Source: Hyphomicrobiales bacterium (GTDB lineage Bacteria > Pseudomonadota > Alphaproteobacteria > Rhizobiales > Rhizobiaceae). Taken from it: a DNA stretch of 64,000 bases. Shown in pieces: positions 35,973-44,413 of the stretch. The position numbers and the translations under genes are program-made. The notes under the pieces were generated by a model, which did no database searches, was not told the origin of the DNA, and saw only the letters and a program-made list of their open reading frames with translations. Numbering within the stretch: the stretch's first letter is position 1; every line of letters starts with the position of its first letter. The stretch is taken from the NCBI GenBank assembly GCA_900473185.1, contig UCKU01000012.1, positions 86,579 through 150,578 of the forward strand, written 5' to 3'.

Positions 35973-37639
35973 TGCAAGCCATGCCCGCCGCGCCCATTCT
36001 CAGCGTTCGCAATCTCAATGTCGATGCGCGAACGCCTGAGGGACGCAAACCGGTTCTGAAAGATATCGGCTTTGAGCTCGCCAGCGGCGAAACGCTTTGC
36101 CTTGCCGGGGAATCCGGCTCGGGCAAATCGGTCACGTCGCTGTCGATCATGGGATTGCTTCCGAAAGCCTCGCTCCGGGTCGCCTCCGGTAGCATCATGC
36201 TCGGCGAGCGCGACCTGCTGAAACTTTCCGACCGAGCCATGCGCAGCGTGCGCGGCGGCGATATCGCCATGGTCTTCCAGGAACCGATGACCTCGCTCAA
36301 CCCGGTCATGTCGATCGGCGCGCAGCTGATGGAAGCGATCCGCGAACATCAGGGTAGCGAGAATGCCGAGGCGACCGCGCTGCAGATGCTCGATGCCGTG
36401 CAGATCACCGATCCGGCAAAGCGCTTGAAGCAGTATCCGCATGAGCTCTCGGGCGGCATGCGTCAGCGTGTGATGATCGCCATGGCGCTATCCTGTCGTC
36501 CCAAGGTGCTGATTGCGGATGAGCCGACCACGGCGCTCGACGTGACGGTACAGGCGCAGATCCTCAAGCTGATGCGTGAGCTGAAGTCGGAATTCGGCAC
36601 CTCGATCATCCTGATCACCCATGACATGGGCGTTGTCGCCGAAATGGCCGACCGCGTCATCATCATGCAGAATGGTGGCATCGTCGAAGAAGGCCCGGCC
36701 ATCGGCATTTTCCGCGCGCCGCGACAGACTTATACGCAGCAACTGCTCTCGGCCGTGCCGCGCCTTGGGGCTTTTGCGGGTACGAACGGACCACCGCGCA
36801 TCACCTCACGCAGCGTTGAGACCCTGCATCCCGATCGCACCCCGGTTCTCAATGTACGCGGGCTGAACGTTACCTATGGCGGAGCGGCGAGCTTCCTCTT
36901 CAAAGGCAAGGCTTCGGCGGTCAGCGACGTCTCCTTCGATATCCTGCCGGGCGAAACGCTTGGCCTCGTCGGCGAAAGCGGATCGGGAAAATCGACAACC
37001 GGTAAGGCGGTGCTCGGCCTTATCCCCTTTACCGGCGATGTGATCATCGATGGCCGCAACATTGCCGGGCTCAGCCATCGCGAGATGCAGCCCATACGCC
37101 GCACGGCGCAGATGATCTTCCAGGACCCCTATGCCTCGCTCGACCCGCGCATGGCAGTCGGCTCCGCGATTGCCGAGCCGCTGGTCATCCATGGTATCGC
37201 CAACAAGGCCGAGCGGCGCGACAGGGTTGCAGAACTCCTGCGCCGTGTTGGCCTGACGGCGGATGCCGCCACGCGTTATCCGCACGAATTTTCCGGCGGC
37301 CAGCGTCAGCGCATCTGCATTGCCCGCGCTCTCGCGCTCGAGCCGAAGCTGATCGTTGCCGATGAAAGTGTTGCGGCACTCGACGTATCCGTCCGCGCCC
37401 GCGTGCTTGATCTGATGCTGGAACTGCAGGAAAACATGGGGCTCTCCTACCTCTTCATCTCGCACGACATGGCTGTTGTCGAACGCATGTCCCACAAGGT
37501 CGCCGTCATGCGCGGCGGCAAGATTGTCGAAACGGGCACCCGTCGTCAAATCTTCGAACACCCGGCAGAGGATTACACGAAGGCCCTGATGGCAGCCGTC
37601 CCGATCCCCGATCCGGAAGCGCGGCGAGCACAGGTCTGA
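35972..37639 (+). CDS. Fused DppD-DppF type ABC transporter ATP-binding protein
   Basis: 555 residues, starting in the stop codon of fmdA (TGATG). Two complete ATPase domains are joined. The first has Walker [14 protein letters not shown], signature [15 protein letters not shown] and Walker [16 protein letters not shown]. The second has [14 protein letters not shown] near residue 340, [15 protein letters not shown] and [15 protein letters not shown]. The second Walker B reads DESVAALD instead of the usual DEPVSALD. It drives the peptide/amide importer encoded upstream. It is the last gene of the operon. Confidence 0.92.
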   Translation: MQAMPAAPILSVRNLNVDARTPEGRKPVLKDIGFELASGETLCLAGESGSGKSVTSLSIMGLLPKASLRVASGSIMLGERDLLKLSDRAMRSVRGGDIAMVFQEPMTSLNPVMSIGAQLMEAIREHQGSENAEATALQMLDAVQITDPAKRLKQYPHELSGGMRQRVMIAMALSCRPKVLIADEPTTALDVTVQAQILKLMRELKSEFGTSIILITHDMGVVAEMADRVIIMQNGGIVEEGPAIGIFRAPRQTYTQQLLSAVPRLGAFAGTNGPPRITSRSVETLHPDRTPVLNVRGLNVTYGGAASFLFKGKASAVSDVSFDILPGETLGLVGESGSGKSTTGKAVLGLIPFTGDVIIDGRNIAGLSHREMQPIRRTAQMIFQDPYASLDPRMAVGSAIAEPLVIHGIANKAERRDRVAELLRRVGLTADAATRYPHEFSGGQRQRICIARALALEPKLIVADESVAALDVSVRARVLDLMLELQENMGLSYLFISHDMAVVERMSHKVAVMRGGKIVETGTRRQIFEHPAEDYTKALMAAVPIPDPEARRAQV

Positions 37640-38154
37640 GATTTCTAGATAAGGAGCAGAAGCGCCTCCTTTGGAGCTGTGTACGCTTCCGCGAGGTTTG
37701 CCCTCGGCCTCCGACGAATCATCGCTTAAAATCGACTTGCGGCATGATCGAATGTCGGCCGCGCCTGCCAGCTATAGCCCATTTGTCAGCCGCATTTTCT
37801 TTCGGCAGCCCCGTCCAAATGGGCAAATACAGGCTCGCAGCAGATGGATATTCGATAAATTCAGCATTCAGCGACACCCCGTCGCGCCCGTTTTCCCGCG
37901 GCCAAATCCGGCTAAGTCGTCCTAATATAGTAATATTTCGCTATTCTGTTTTACCTCTTGTTAATACCCGCACAAGGACTGTTGTACATCTGTCACACAC
38001 ACAAAGGTTTAGTTAGAATTCGCTACAAAATGAGAGCATTCGTTGTTGAGCCCTCCCGCCTTTCGGCTATTTTAGCTCTTACCGAATTAATCGGGCTTTA
38101 TCAGAGGGGACGTTCTTTCGTGGAACGCACTCGAACTTAGGAGATTGGCTTTCC
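37640..38154. other. 515-base intergenic region before the porin gene
   Basis: No gene is seen. AAGGAG and CTCCTT (37651-37671) may form a weak terminator for the amide operon. GCCCATTTG (37777-37785) and CAAATGGGC (37816-37824) form a perfect nine-base inverted repeat around an inner GCCG/CGGC pair. An AT-rich stretch at 37920-38020 probably carries the porin promoter, with a long 5' leader. No box could be assigned firmly. Confidence 0.5.
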
Positions 38155-39222
38155 ATGAACATTCGTATGATGTTGCTTGGTTCCGCAGCTGCCCTCATCG
38201 CTGCACCGGCATTCGCAGCAGACGCAATTGTCGCTGCCGAGCCGGAACCGGTTGAATACGTTCGCGTCTGCGACGCCTACGGCACCGGCTACTTCTATAT
38301 CCCGGGCACGGAAACCTGCCTGAAGATCGAAGGTTACATCCGTTTCCAGGTCAACGTCGGCTCGAATGTCGGCGGCGACAACGACTCTGACTGGGATGCA
38401 GTTACCCGTGGTCAGGTTCAGTTCACGGCCAAGAGCGACACCGAATACGGCCCGCTCACCGGCGTTATCGTTCTCCAGGCCAATGCCGACAACGCAACGG
38501 ACCAGGAAACGAAGCTCGACTCCGCTTACCTCGACGTCGCGGGCTTCCGCGCTGGTCTCTTCTACTCCTGGTGGGACGATGGTCTCTCCGGCGAAACGGA
38601 CGATATCGGTTCTGTCGTAACGCTGCATAACTCCATCCGTTATCAGTACGAAACCGGTACCTTCTACGCCGGCATCAGCGTCGACGAACTGGAAGACGGC
38701 GTATACCAGGGTGACTTCGATCCGGCCCTCGGCGAACTCGTCGCCAACGACGGCCCGAACAATGTCGGCGTTGCCTTCGGCATCGGCGGCACGGCTGGCG
38801 CCTTCAGCTACCAGGTCACCGGCGGCTGGGACTTCGACAACGAAGACGGCGCAATCCGCGCTATGGGTACGGTTGAAGTTGGTCCGGGCACGCTCGGCCT
38901 CGCTGCTGTCTACTCCAGCGGCCCGAACTCCTACTACTCGACGGCTGAATGGGCAGTTGCTGCCGAATACGCCATCAAGGCTACCGACAAGCTGAAGATC
39001 ACCCCTGGTGTTCAGTACTACGGCAACTACATCGGCGGTGCCAGCGCGTTTGACACCGTTCCGGACGACTTCAGCGGTACCGGCGACGCCTGGAAGGTCG
39101 GTCTGACGGTTGACTACCAGATCGTCGACAACTTCTACGCCAAGGCTTCGGTACAGTACCTGGATCCGGAAGATAGCGACGACTTCACGACGGGTTACTT
39201 CCGTCTGCAGCGTTCGTTCTAA
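38155..39222 (+). CDS. ropA: Rhizobial outer-membrane porin (RopA/Porin_2 family)
   Basis: 355 residues. A Sec signal peptide (NIRMMLLGSAAALIAAPAFAAD) precedes a Porin_2 beta-barrel. It begins with the typical VEYVRVCDAYGTGYFYIPGTETCLKIEGYIRFQV, which carries two cysteines, and ends in FRLQRSF with the terminal phenylalanine needed for barrel assembly. Codon use is strongly biased (AAC, GGC, TTC), as expected for a highly expressed gene. Members of this family are abundant general porins of rhizobia and can be phage receptors. Confidence 0.95.
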   Translation: MNIRMMLLGSAAALIAAPAFAADAIVAAEPEPVEYVRVCDAYGTGYFYIPGTETCLKIEGYIRFQVNVGSNVGGDNDSDWDAVTRGQVQFTAKSDTEYGPLTGVIVLQANADNATDQETKLDSAYLDVAGFRAGLFYSWWDDGLSGETDDIGSVVTLHNSIRYQYETGTFYAGISVDELEDGVYQGDFDPALGELVANDGPNNVGVAFGIGGTAGAFSYQVTGGWDFDNEDGAIRAMGTVEVGPGTLGLAAVYSSGPNSYYSTAEWAVAAEYAIKATDKLKITPGVQYYGNYIGGASAFDTVPDDFSGTGDAWKVGLTVDYQIVDNFYAKASVQYLDPEDSDDFTTGYFRLQRSF

Positions 39223-39236
39223 TCTGAACATTGAAG

Positions 39237-39263
39237 ACCCCGGGATCGCATCTCGGGGTTTTT
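39237..39263 (+). terminator. Rho-independent terminator of the porin gene
   Basis: CCCCGGGAT and ATCTCGGGG form a stem (39238-39258) with a three-base loop and one mismatch, followed by TTTTT. It lies about 15 bases after the porin stop. Confidence 0.85.
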
Positions 39264-39406
39264 CATCACAGGCTTCTGGTTTGGTGACCTCCAATTCAGA
39301 AGAAAGAGGTCGGTCCGGTTCCCTGCCGGATCGGCCTCACCCATCGATACAGAAATCCACTCCTGTAGATGGTTCTGGCTCGCCCTCATCCGAGGGCGAG
39401 CTTTTT
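39264..39406 (+). ncRNA. Candidate small structured RNA downstream of the porin gene
   Basis: Between the porin terminator and a second, stronger terminator there is a 13-pair stem: GAGGTCGGTCCGG (39306-39318) with CCGGATCGGCCTC (39326-39338). It contains two G-U pairs around the loop TTCCCTG. There is no open reading frame. Either this is a short independent RNA or a processed porin 3' UTR. No promoter was identified, so the call is tentative. Confidence 0.4.
39378..39406 (+). terminator. Second strong rho-independent terminator
   Basis: GCTCGCCCTC (39378-39387) and GAGGGCGAGC (39392-39401) form a perfect ten-pair stem with a four-base loop, followed by TTTTT (39402-39406). Only the plus strand has the T-run. 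No gene ends here, since the porin already has its own terminator. Confidence 0.85.
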
Positions 39407-39612
39407 ACTTGACGGGACTGGATTGTCCGACGGACGGGGTCTCTATCTGCGGCTGAGAGTCTGAAGAACCAGCCGCCGATTTCCCTCAGGAAAAATTGCA
39501 GCCGGTAAGCGTAACGATCGTCCTGGTCGCGGATCGCGAACGCGCACCTGTCCTGGACAGGGACGGCGCGATTGCCGCCGCTTTCATGCTCCGGGACAAG
39601 ATCGCTACGCGC

Positions 39613-39987
39613 TTAAACCATATTCAGCGGTATCAACTGGCGCAGTCTTGGGTCGCGCAGATACAGGCCGCCCCACACAGCAATCCCCAGAAGCAGGCTG
39701 ACGATCTGGGGAGGCGTAAAAAACTCGCCCAGACGGAAGTGTGTGCAGATAGCGCCCCCGAGAAAACCGGTTACCAGTATCGCACCAAGGAAGGCTGTTT
39801 TCGGAACAGCGTAAAGGATGGCGCAGATCGCAATGATAATGCCAAGCGCCGGCGCTAGATTGACAGGGAAACCGGTTGCTTCCATTTCCGCCTGTATGAA
39901 ATCAGATGCAAAAAGGTTGGTGGCCGCATCAGCAAGAAGCAAAACAACAACCAGTGCTGACAGAATTCGCCCAATCCAGATCGACAT
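39613..39987 (-). CDS. DoxX-like four-helix membrane protein
   Basis: 124 residues with four predicted membrane helices (ILSALVVVLLLADAATNLF; LAPALGIIIAICAILYAV; TAFLGAILVTGFLGGAICTHF; IVSLLLGIAVWGGLYLRD). The pattern LGGAxxTHxR at the end of helix three is typical of DoxX-like small membrane proteins. Their role is poorly defined; some associate with oxidative stress or quinone redox functions. It is a single gene, so the context gives no clue. Confidence 0.8.
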   Translation of the reverse strand: MSIWIGRILSALVVVLLLADAATNLFASDFIQAEMEATGFPVNLAPALGIIIAICAILYAVPKTAFLGAILVTGFLGGAICTHFRLGEFFTPPQIVSLLLGIAVWGGLYLRDPRLRQLIPLNMV

Positions 39988-40161
39988 TATCGCTGCCTCT
40001 TCAATTGCCGGTCACAACCTGCCTTATGGAGTGGTCTGGATGTTGTCAATTCGGCAGCAACCTCGCAATCAGGGATTTGGTCCTCAGCGTTCGATCACGT
40101 CTACAGTTCCAAACGTTACGTTGATGATTGCCGCCTACGCAGTCGGTGCCATCCGTGGCAA

Positions 40162-40869
40162 CTATTTCTCTCTCGCCGAAGCAAAGACGACGCTGGCATC
40201 GCTGACGATTTCCACATGCGAATAGGCTGCCTTTGCAGCGGCTGCACCATCTGCCCGCATGATCGCAGTCACAATCATGTCGTGCTCATCATAGGATTTG
40301 GCAAGCCGACCCGGCAGCCGGAACTGCGCGCGGCGGAAAGGCGCAAGCCGGGCCCGGCTCTGGGTTACCAGCTCATAGATGTGCTCATTATGCGCACCGC
40401 GATAGAGCCGCGTGTGGAACTCGGTATTGTGAACAGCATAATCCTCTTCCGCACCCTGATGCACGAGGCGAGCAGAAGCGCGATGGTCGATTTCCAGCAT
40501 GCGCCGCTCGTCAACCGTCATCCGCTCGGCGGCTAGACGCGCGCAGACTCCTTCCAACTCCGCCATCGCCTCAAACATCGAGTGCAGATAGGTTTCGGTC
40601 ACGTTGGTGACGACGGCGCTGCGGTTCGGCTCGCGATCGACGAGCCCCATGGCGCCGAGTTCGCGAAGCGCCTCGCGCACCGGCGTGCGCGACACTTCGA
40701 AACGGGCCGCCAGCGAGATTTCGTCAAGCCTGTCGCCCGGCAGCATCCGCCCGGTCACGATCATATCAGCAATTGCACGCACCATCTGCTCGACGGTCGT
40801 TCCTGCCCGGATGATCTCTCTGCGCCTGACCTGCTTCAAGGAATGATTCTGTCCGTTAACTGCATGCAT
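40162..40869 (-). CDS. GntR-family (FCD) transcriptional regulator
   Basis: About 235 residues. The start is uncertain: ATG codons at 40869 and 40875 both lack a clear ribosome site and lie within a candidate operator. The N-terminal winged helix (TTVEQMVRAIADMIVTGRMLPGDRLDEISLAARFEVSRTPVREALREL) is followed by an FCD effector domain (EAMAELEGVCARLAAERM; DYAVHNTEFHTRLYRGAHNEHIYEL). The His and Asp/Asn residues for metal or carboxylate binding are in place. It is divergent from the BMP/amiF/biuH operon and is its likely repressor. Confidence 0.88.
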   Translation of the reverse strand: MHAVNGQNHSLKQVRRREIIRAGTTVEQMVRAIADMIVTGRMLPGDRLDEISLAARFEVSRTPVREALRELGAMGLVDREPNRSAVVTNVTETYLHSMFEAMAELEGVCARLAAERMTVDERRMLEIDHRASARLVHQGAEEDYAVHNTEFHTRLYRGAHNEHIYELVTQSRARLAPFRRAQFRLPGRLAKSYDEHDMIVTAIMRADGAAAAKAAYSHVEIVSDASVVFASAREK

Positions 40870-40878
40870 ACACATGCA
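40861..40878. promoter_or_regulatory. Candidate GntR operator (autoregulatory copy)
   Basis: TGCATGCATACACATGCA overlaps the regulator's start. It contains the TGCATACA word (40865-40872) that recurs at 41037 and 41116. FCD-type GntR proteins often bind TGTATGCA-like half sites. Confidence 0.55.
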
Positions 40879-41034
40879 TCGTTGGCGTCGCAAAGTCAAA
40901 TATAGCAACAAACCATTGTTTTAACAAAGAAAATCAAAATATTTCACACAGATATACACGAGATAAAAAAATCTGATGCTGAAATCAGCTGATTTTATAG
41001 CCTCTGCATAGTTTTTGATCTTGCATGGCTAAAA

Positions 41035-41048
41035 ATTGCATACACTTT
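41035..41048. promoter_or_regulatory. Candidate GntR operator (distal copy)
   Basis: ATTGCATACACTTT is an exact 14-base copy of the sequence at 41114-41127, 79 bases away, in the same orientation. It lies about 60 bases upstream of the sigma-54 promoter. Confidence 0.55.
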
Positions 41049-41103
41049 TTACAGTGCCTTGTGATCCTCCGAAGACATCCAATGAATTCAATAGAATAAA
41101 ATC

Positions 41104-41119
41104 TGGCACGGTCATTGCA
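41104..41119 (+). promoter_or_regulatory. Sigma-54 (RpoN) promoter of the amiF-biuH operon
   Basis: TGGCACGGTCATTGCA matches TGGCACG-N4-TTGCW at every fixed position, with the predicted transcription start near 41130. This points to NtrC/RpoN nitrogen-limitation control of the transporter and hydrolases downstream. Confidence 0.87.
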
Positions 41120-41127
41120 TACACTTT
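41114..41127. promoter_or_regulatory. Candidate GntR operator overlapping the sigma-54 -12 element
   Basis: ATTGCATACACTTT shares the TTGCA of the -12 element. A bound repressor here would block sigma-54 polymerase directly. Confidence 0.55.
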
Positions 41128-41174
41128 CCCGTAACCAATTGAACCGGCGAAACCGCCGCAAGGGGAGCATTCCG

Positions 41175-42302
41175 ATGACCAAACTCCTTTCCATGAACCG
41201 CCGCCATTTCCTTCAAGTATCTGCAGCCACCGCCCTGGTCGGCGCAGCCCCCGGTCTCCTTTCCTCGCGCGCTCTTGCGCAGACGGCCCTGACCGTCGGT
41301 TTCATCTATGTCGGCCCTAAGGACGACTATGGCTACAACCAGGCACATGCCGAAGGTGCCGCGGTCGTCAAGGCGCTGCCGGGCATCACCGTCGTCGAAG
41401 AAGAGAATGTGCCCGAGACTGTTGACGTCCAGAAGACGATGGAATCGATGATCAATCTCGATGGCGCGACCCTGCTCTTCCCGACCTCCTTCGGCTATTT
41501 CGACCCGCATATGCTGGCGATGGCCGCCAAATACCCGGATATCCAGTTCCGCCATTGCGGTGGCCTCTGGCAGGAAGGCAAGAACCCGGCCAATACCGGT
41601 TCCTATTTCGGCTACATCTTCCAGGGCCAGTATCTGAACGGCATCGCCGCCGGCCACGCGACGAAGAGCAAGAAGATCGGCTTTGTTGCCGCCAAGCCAA
41701 TCCCGCAGGTTCTGCAGAACATCAACGCTTTCCTGCTCGGCGCCCGCACCGTCGATCCGACTATCACCTGCCAGGTGATCTTCACCGGTGAGTGGTCGCT
41801 CGCCGTCAAGGAAGCAGAAGCCACCAATGCGCTGATCGATCAGGGCGCCGATGTTATTACCTGCCACGTCGACAGCCCGAAGGTCGTCGTCGAGACCGCT
41901 GCCGGCCGCAGTGCCTTCGTCTGCGGCTATCACGCCAACCAGAGCCCGCTTGCCCCCGAAAAGTACCTCACCGGTGCGGAATGGGCCTGGGGCAATGTCT
42001 ACAGCGATTTCGTCAAGAAGGCTCAGGCCGGCGAAAAGCTGGGCAATTTCGTACGCGGCGGCCTGAAGGACGGTTTCGTCAAGATGAGCGCGCTCGGACC
42101 CGGCGTTTCCGAAGCAGGCCGCAAGGCCTTCGAAGCGACCCACGCCGAGATGATGAAGGGCGGTTTCTCAGTCTTCAAGGGTCCGCTGAAGGACAACAAG
42201 GGCAATTCCGTCGTGACCGCCGACAAGAGCTATGCCGAAGACGCGATCGAGCTCGAGAGCATGAACTATCTGGTCGAGGGTGTCGTCGGGTCCACGGCGT
42301 AA
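41175..42302 (+). CDS. BMP-family ABC transporter substrate-binding protein
   Basis: 375 residues from the ATG at 41175, after AAGGGGAG. A twin-arginine signal (MNRRHFLQVSAATALVGAAPGLLSSRALAQ) precedes a BMP/PnrA-type fold (LTVGFIYVGPKDDYGYNQAHAEGA; QGQYLNGIAAGHATKSKKIGFVAAKPIPQVLQNINAFLLGAR). Characterised members bind purine nucleosides. Here the neighbours suggest a nitrogen-rich heterocycle, ureide or biuret-like ligand, which is an inference. It is the first gene of the operon. Confidence 0.9.
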   Translation: MTKLLSMNRRHFLQVSAATALVGAAPGLLSSRALAQTALTVGFIYVGPKDDYGYNQAHAEGAAVVKALPGITVVEEENVPETVDVQKTMESMINLDGATLLFPTSFGYFDPHMLAMAAKYPDIQFRHCGGLWQEGKNPANTGSYFGYIFQGQYLNGIAAGHATKSKKIGFVAAKPIPQVLQNINAFLLGARTVDPTITCQVIFTGEWSLAVKEAEATNALIDQGADVITCHVDSPKVVVETAAGRSAFVCGYHANQSPLAPEKYLTGAEWAWGNVYSDFVKKAQAGEKLGNFVRGGLKDGFVKMSALGPGVSEAGRKAFEATHAEMMKGGFSVFKGPLKDNKGNSVVTADKSYAEDAIELESMNYLVEGVVGSTA

Positions 42303-42322
42303 GCCAAAAAGGGAGAAGCGCC

Positions 42323-43453
42323 ATGACTGTCCAGGCCAATGATCCCGCAATATCAGTCGCTTCCGAAAAACCGGCGTCGTTGCGTCCCATTCTCGAATGG
42401 ATCGCGCGACACGCCGAACCTGTTGTCATCGGCCTTGCGGCCATCCTGATCGGTCTTGCGCTTTTCTCCCTCTTCATCCTGGCGATCGGCAAATCGCCGG
42501 CGACGCTCTTCCAGCTTATGTATACCGGCGGCTTCGGCAGCTGGTTTTCGGTGCAGAACAGCTTAAGTCGTGCCGCACCCCTTCTCCTGACGGCGCTCTG
42601 CGTCGCCCTGCCCGCCCGCCTCGGCCTCGTCATCATCGGCGGGGAAGGAGCGGTCGTGCTGGGCGGCGTTGCCGCCGCGGCCATGGCGATGCCGCTTGCC
42701 GGCACTGCGCCTGTGTTCCTGACCCTCATCCTCATGGGCATTGCCGCCATGGTGGTCGGCGGCGTCTGGATCGGCCTTGCCGGTTTCCTGCGCCATTATC
42801 GCGGTGTCAACGAGACGATCTCGTCATTGTTGCTCTCCTACATCGCTATCGCCCTGATGAACCAGTTCGTCGAAGGACCACTGCGCGATCCTGCAAGCCT
42901 CAACAAGCCTTCGACGAAACCGCTGCCGGCCGAATACATGCTCGGCAATATTCCCGGCATGGACGTGCATTGGGGCCTCGTCATCGGCATCGTCGCCTGC
43001 ATCCTCTCTTGGATACTGATCGAGGTGACGAGCTACGGCTTTGCGGCCCGCATCGCCGGCGGCAATGTGCGCGCAGCCCAGATCCAGGGCCTCCCGGTCG
43101 GCAGGTTGATCGTCGGTTTCACGGCGATTGCCGGCAGTTTCGCGGGGCTTGCCGGCATGGTCGAGGTCGCAGCCGTCCAGGGAAGCGCCAACGCCTCGCT
43201 CGCTGCCGGTTACGGCTATACCGGCATCCTGGTCGCCTTCCTTGCACGTCACAATCCCTTGGCGATCATCCCGGTCGCGATCCTGCTCGGCGGCATCGAT
43301 GCTTCGGGCGGCCTCATCCAGCGCCGCATGGGCCTGCCGGATGCAACCGTGCTGGTGCTGCAGGGCACACTCTTCATCGTCATTCTCTTCTGCGAGACCT
43401 TTTACGGCCGCTTCAAGATCTTCAATCCCGACCTCTGGAAAAGGAGCCTCTGA
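42323..43453 (+). CDS. BMP-type ABC transporter permease 1
   Basis: 376 residues from the ATG at 42323, after GGGAG. It has about ten membrane segments of the BPD_transp_2 family (IIGGEGAVVLGGVAAAAMAM; RGVNETISSLLLSYIAIALMNQF; YGYTGILVAFLARHNPLAIIPVAILLGG). It is the first of two permeases partnered with the 41175 binding protein and the 46141 ATPase. Its stop overlaps the next start. Confidence 0.92.
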   Translation: MTVQANDPAISVASEKPASLRPILEWIARHAEPVVIGLAAILIGLALFSLFILAIGKSPATLFQLMYTGGFGSWFSVQNSLSRAAPLLLTALCVALPARLGLVIIGGEGAVVLGGVAAAAMAMPLAGTAPVFLTLILMGIAAMVVGGVWIGLAGFLRHYRGVNETISSLLLSYIAIALMNQFVEGPLRDPASLNKPSTKPLPAEYMLGNIPGMDVHWGLVIGIVACILSWILIEVTSYGFAARIAGGNVRAAQIQGLPVGRLIVGFTAIAGSFAGLAGMVEVAAVQGSANASLAAGYGYTGILVAFLARHNPLAIIPVAILLGGIDASGGLIQRRMGLPDATVLVLQGTLFIVILFCETFYGRFKIFNPDLWKRSL

Positions 43454-44379
43454 TGGAAGAGACAGGCATCGGCATCTGGGGCGTGCCCCTCGGCATCCTC
43501 GCAGGCGCCATCCGCGTTTCCACGCCCTTCATCTTCGTCAGCCTCGGCGAGACGATCACCGAACGGTCCGGTCGCATCAATCTCGGGCTTGAGGGCACAC
43601 TGGTCTTCGGCGCGATGACGGCCTATGCCGTCGCCGTCATGACCAATTCGCCCTGGCTCGGGGTGCTTGCGGCCATGGCGACGGGCGCAATCTTCGGTCT
43701 CGTCCACGGCTGGATCTGCAAATGGCCGAAGGTCAACGATATCGCCATCGGCATCGCCATGATGCAGTTCGGGCTCGGCCTTGCCTTCTTCCTCGGCAAA
43801 CCTTTCATCCAGCCAGCAGCGCCGCATCTACCAGCAATTCCGCTGGGTTTCTGGTCCAGCATGCCGCAGATCCAGGCGGCGCTGAACATCAATGTGCTCT
43901 TCCTGCTCGGCGCGGCACTCGCCTTCATACTCTGGTGGGCCTTCAAGAATACCCGCGTCGGCCTGATCCTGCGAGTCGTCGGCGATAGCACCGATGCGGC
44001 GCGTGCCATGGGTATCAATCCGGATCGTGTGCGCCTGCTCGCAACGGCCGTCGGCGGTTCGCTGGCGGCAATCGGCGGCGCCTATCTGTCGCTCTATTAT
44101 CCGGGCTCCTGGAACGAGGGCATTTCTTCCGGCCAGGGCCTGATGGCTGTGGCGCTCGTCATCTTCGCCCGCTGGAACCCGATCGGCTGCTTCCTCGCCG
44201 CCCTGCTGTTTGGCGGCGCCGGCGCGCTAGGCCCGGCACTGCAATCGGTCGGCGTCACGCAGGGTTACTACCTTTTTTATGCCGCTCCTTATGTGCTGAC
44301 CCTGGTCATCATGATCGCGACATCCTCACCGACACGTTCGCTCGCCGGCGCACCCGGCGCGCTTTCCCTGACGAAATGA
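43453..44379 (+). CDS. BMP-type ABC transporter permease 2
   Basis: 308 residues, starting in the previous stop (TGATG). It belongs to the BPD_transp_2 family (VSLGETITERSGRINLGLEGTLVFGAMTAYAVA; GEGISSGQGLMAVALVIFARWNP-like segment near residue 220), with about eight membrane segments. It is the second membrane subunit of the same importer and is followed after 34 bases by amiF. Confidence 0.92.
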   Translation: MEETGIGIWGVPLGILAGAIRVSTPFIFVSLGETITERSGRINLGLEGTLVFGAMTAYAVAVMTNSPWLGVLAAMATGAIFGLVHGWICKWPKVNDIAIGIAMMQFGLGLAFFLGKPFIQPAAPHLPAIPLGFWSSMPQIQAALNINVLFLLGAALAFILWWAFKNTRVGLILRVVGDSTDAARAMGINPDRVRLLATAVGGSLAAIGGAYLSLYYPGSWNEGISSGQGLMAVALVIFARWNPIGCFLAALLFGGAGALGPALQSVGVTQGYYLFYAAPYVLTLVIMIATSSPTRSLAGAPGALSLTK

Positions 44380-44413
44380 GCCCGAGAGAAATAAGCGTGA
44401 AAGGAGCCAAGCT

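Noticed and set aside
39496..39858. Plus-strand 120-residue frame over the DoxX-like gene
   Set aside because: The minus-strand frame has four clean membrane helices and a family motif; the plus frame has none.
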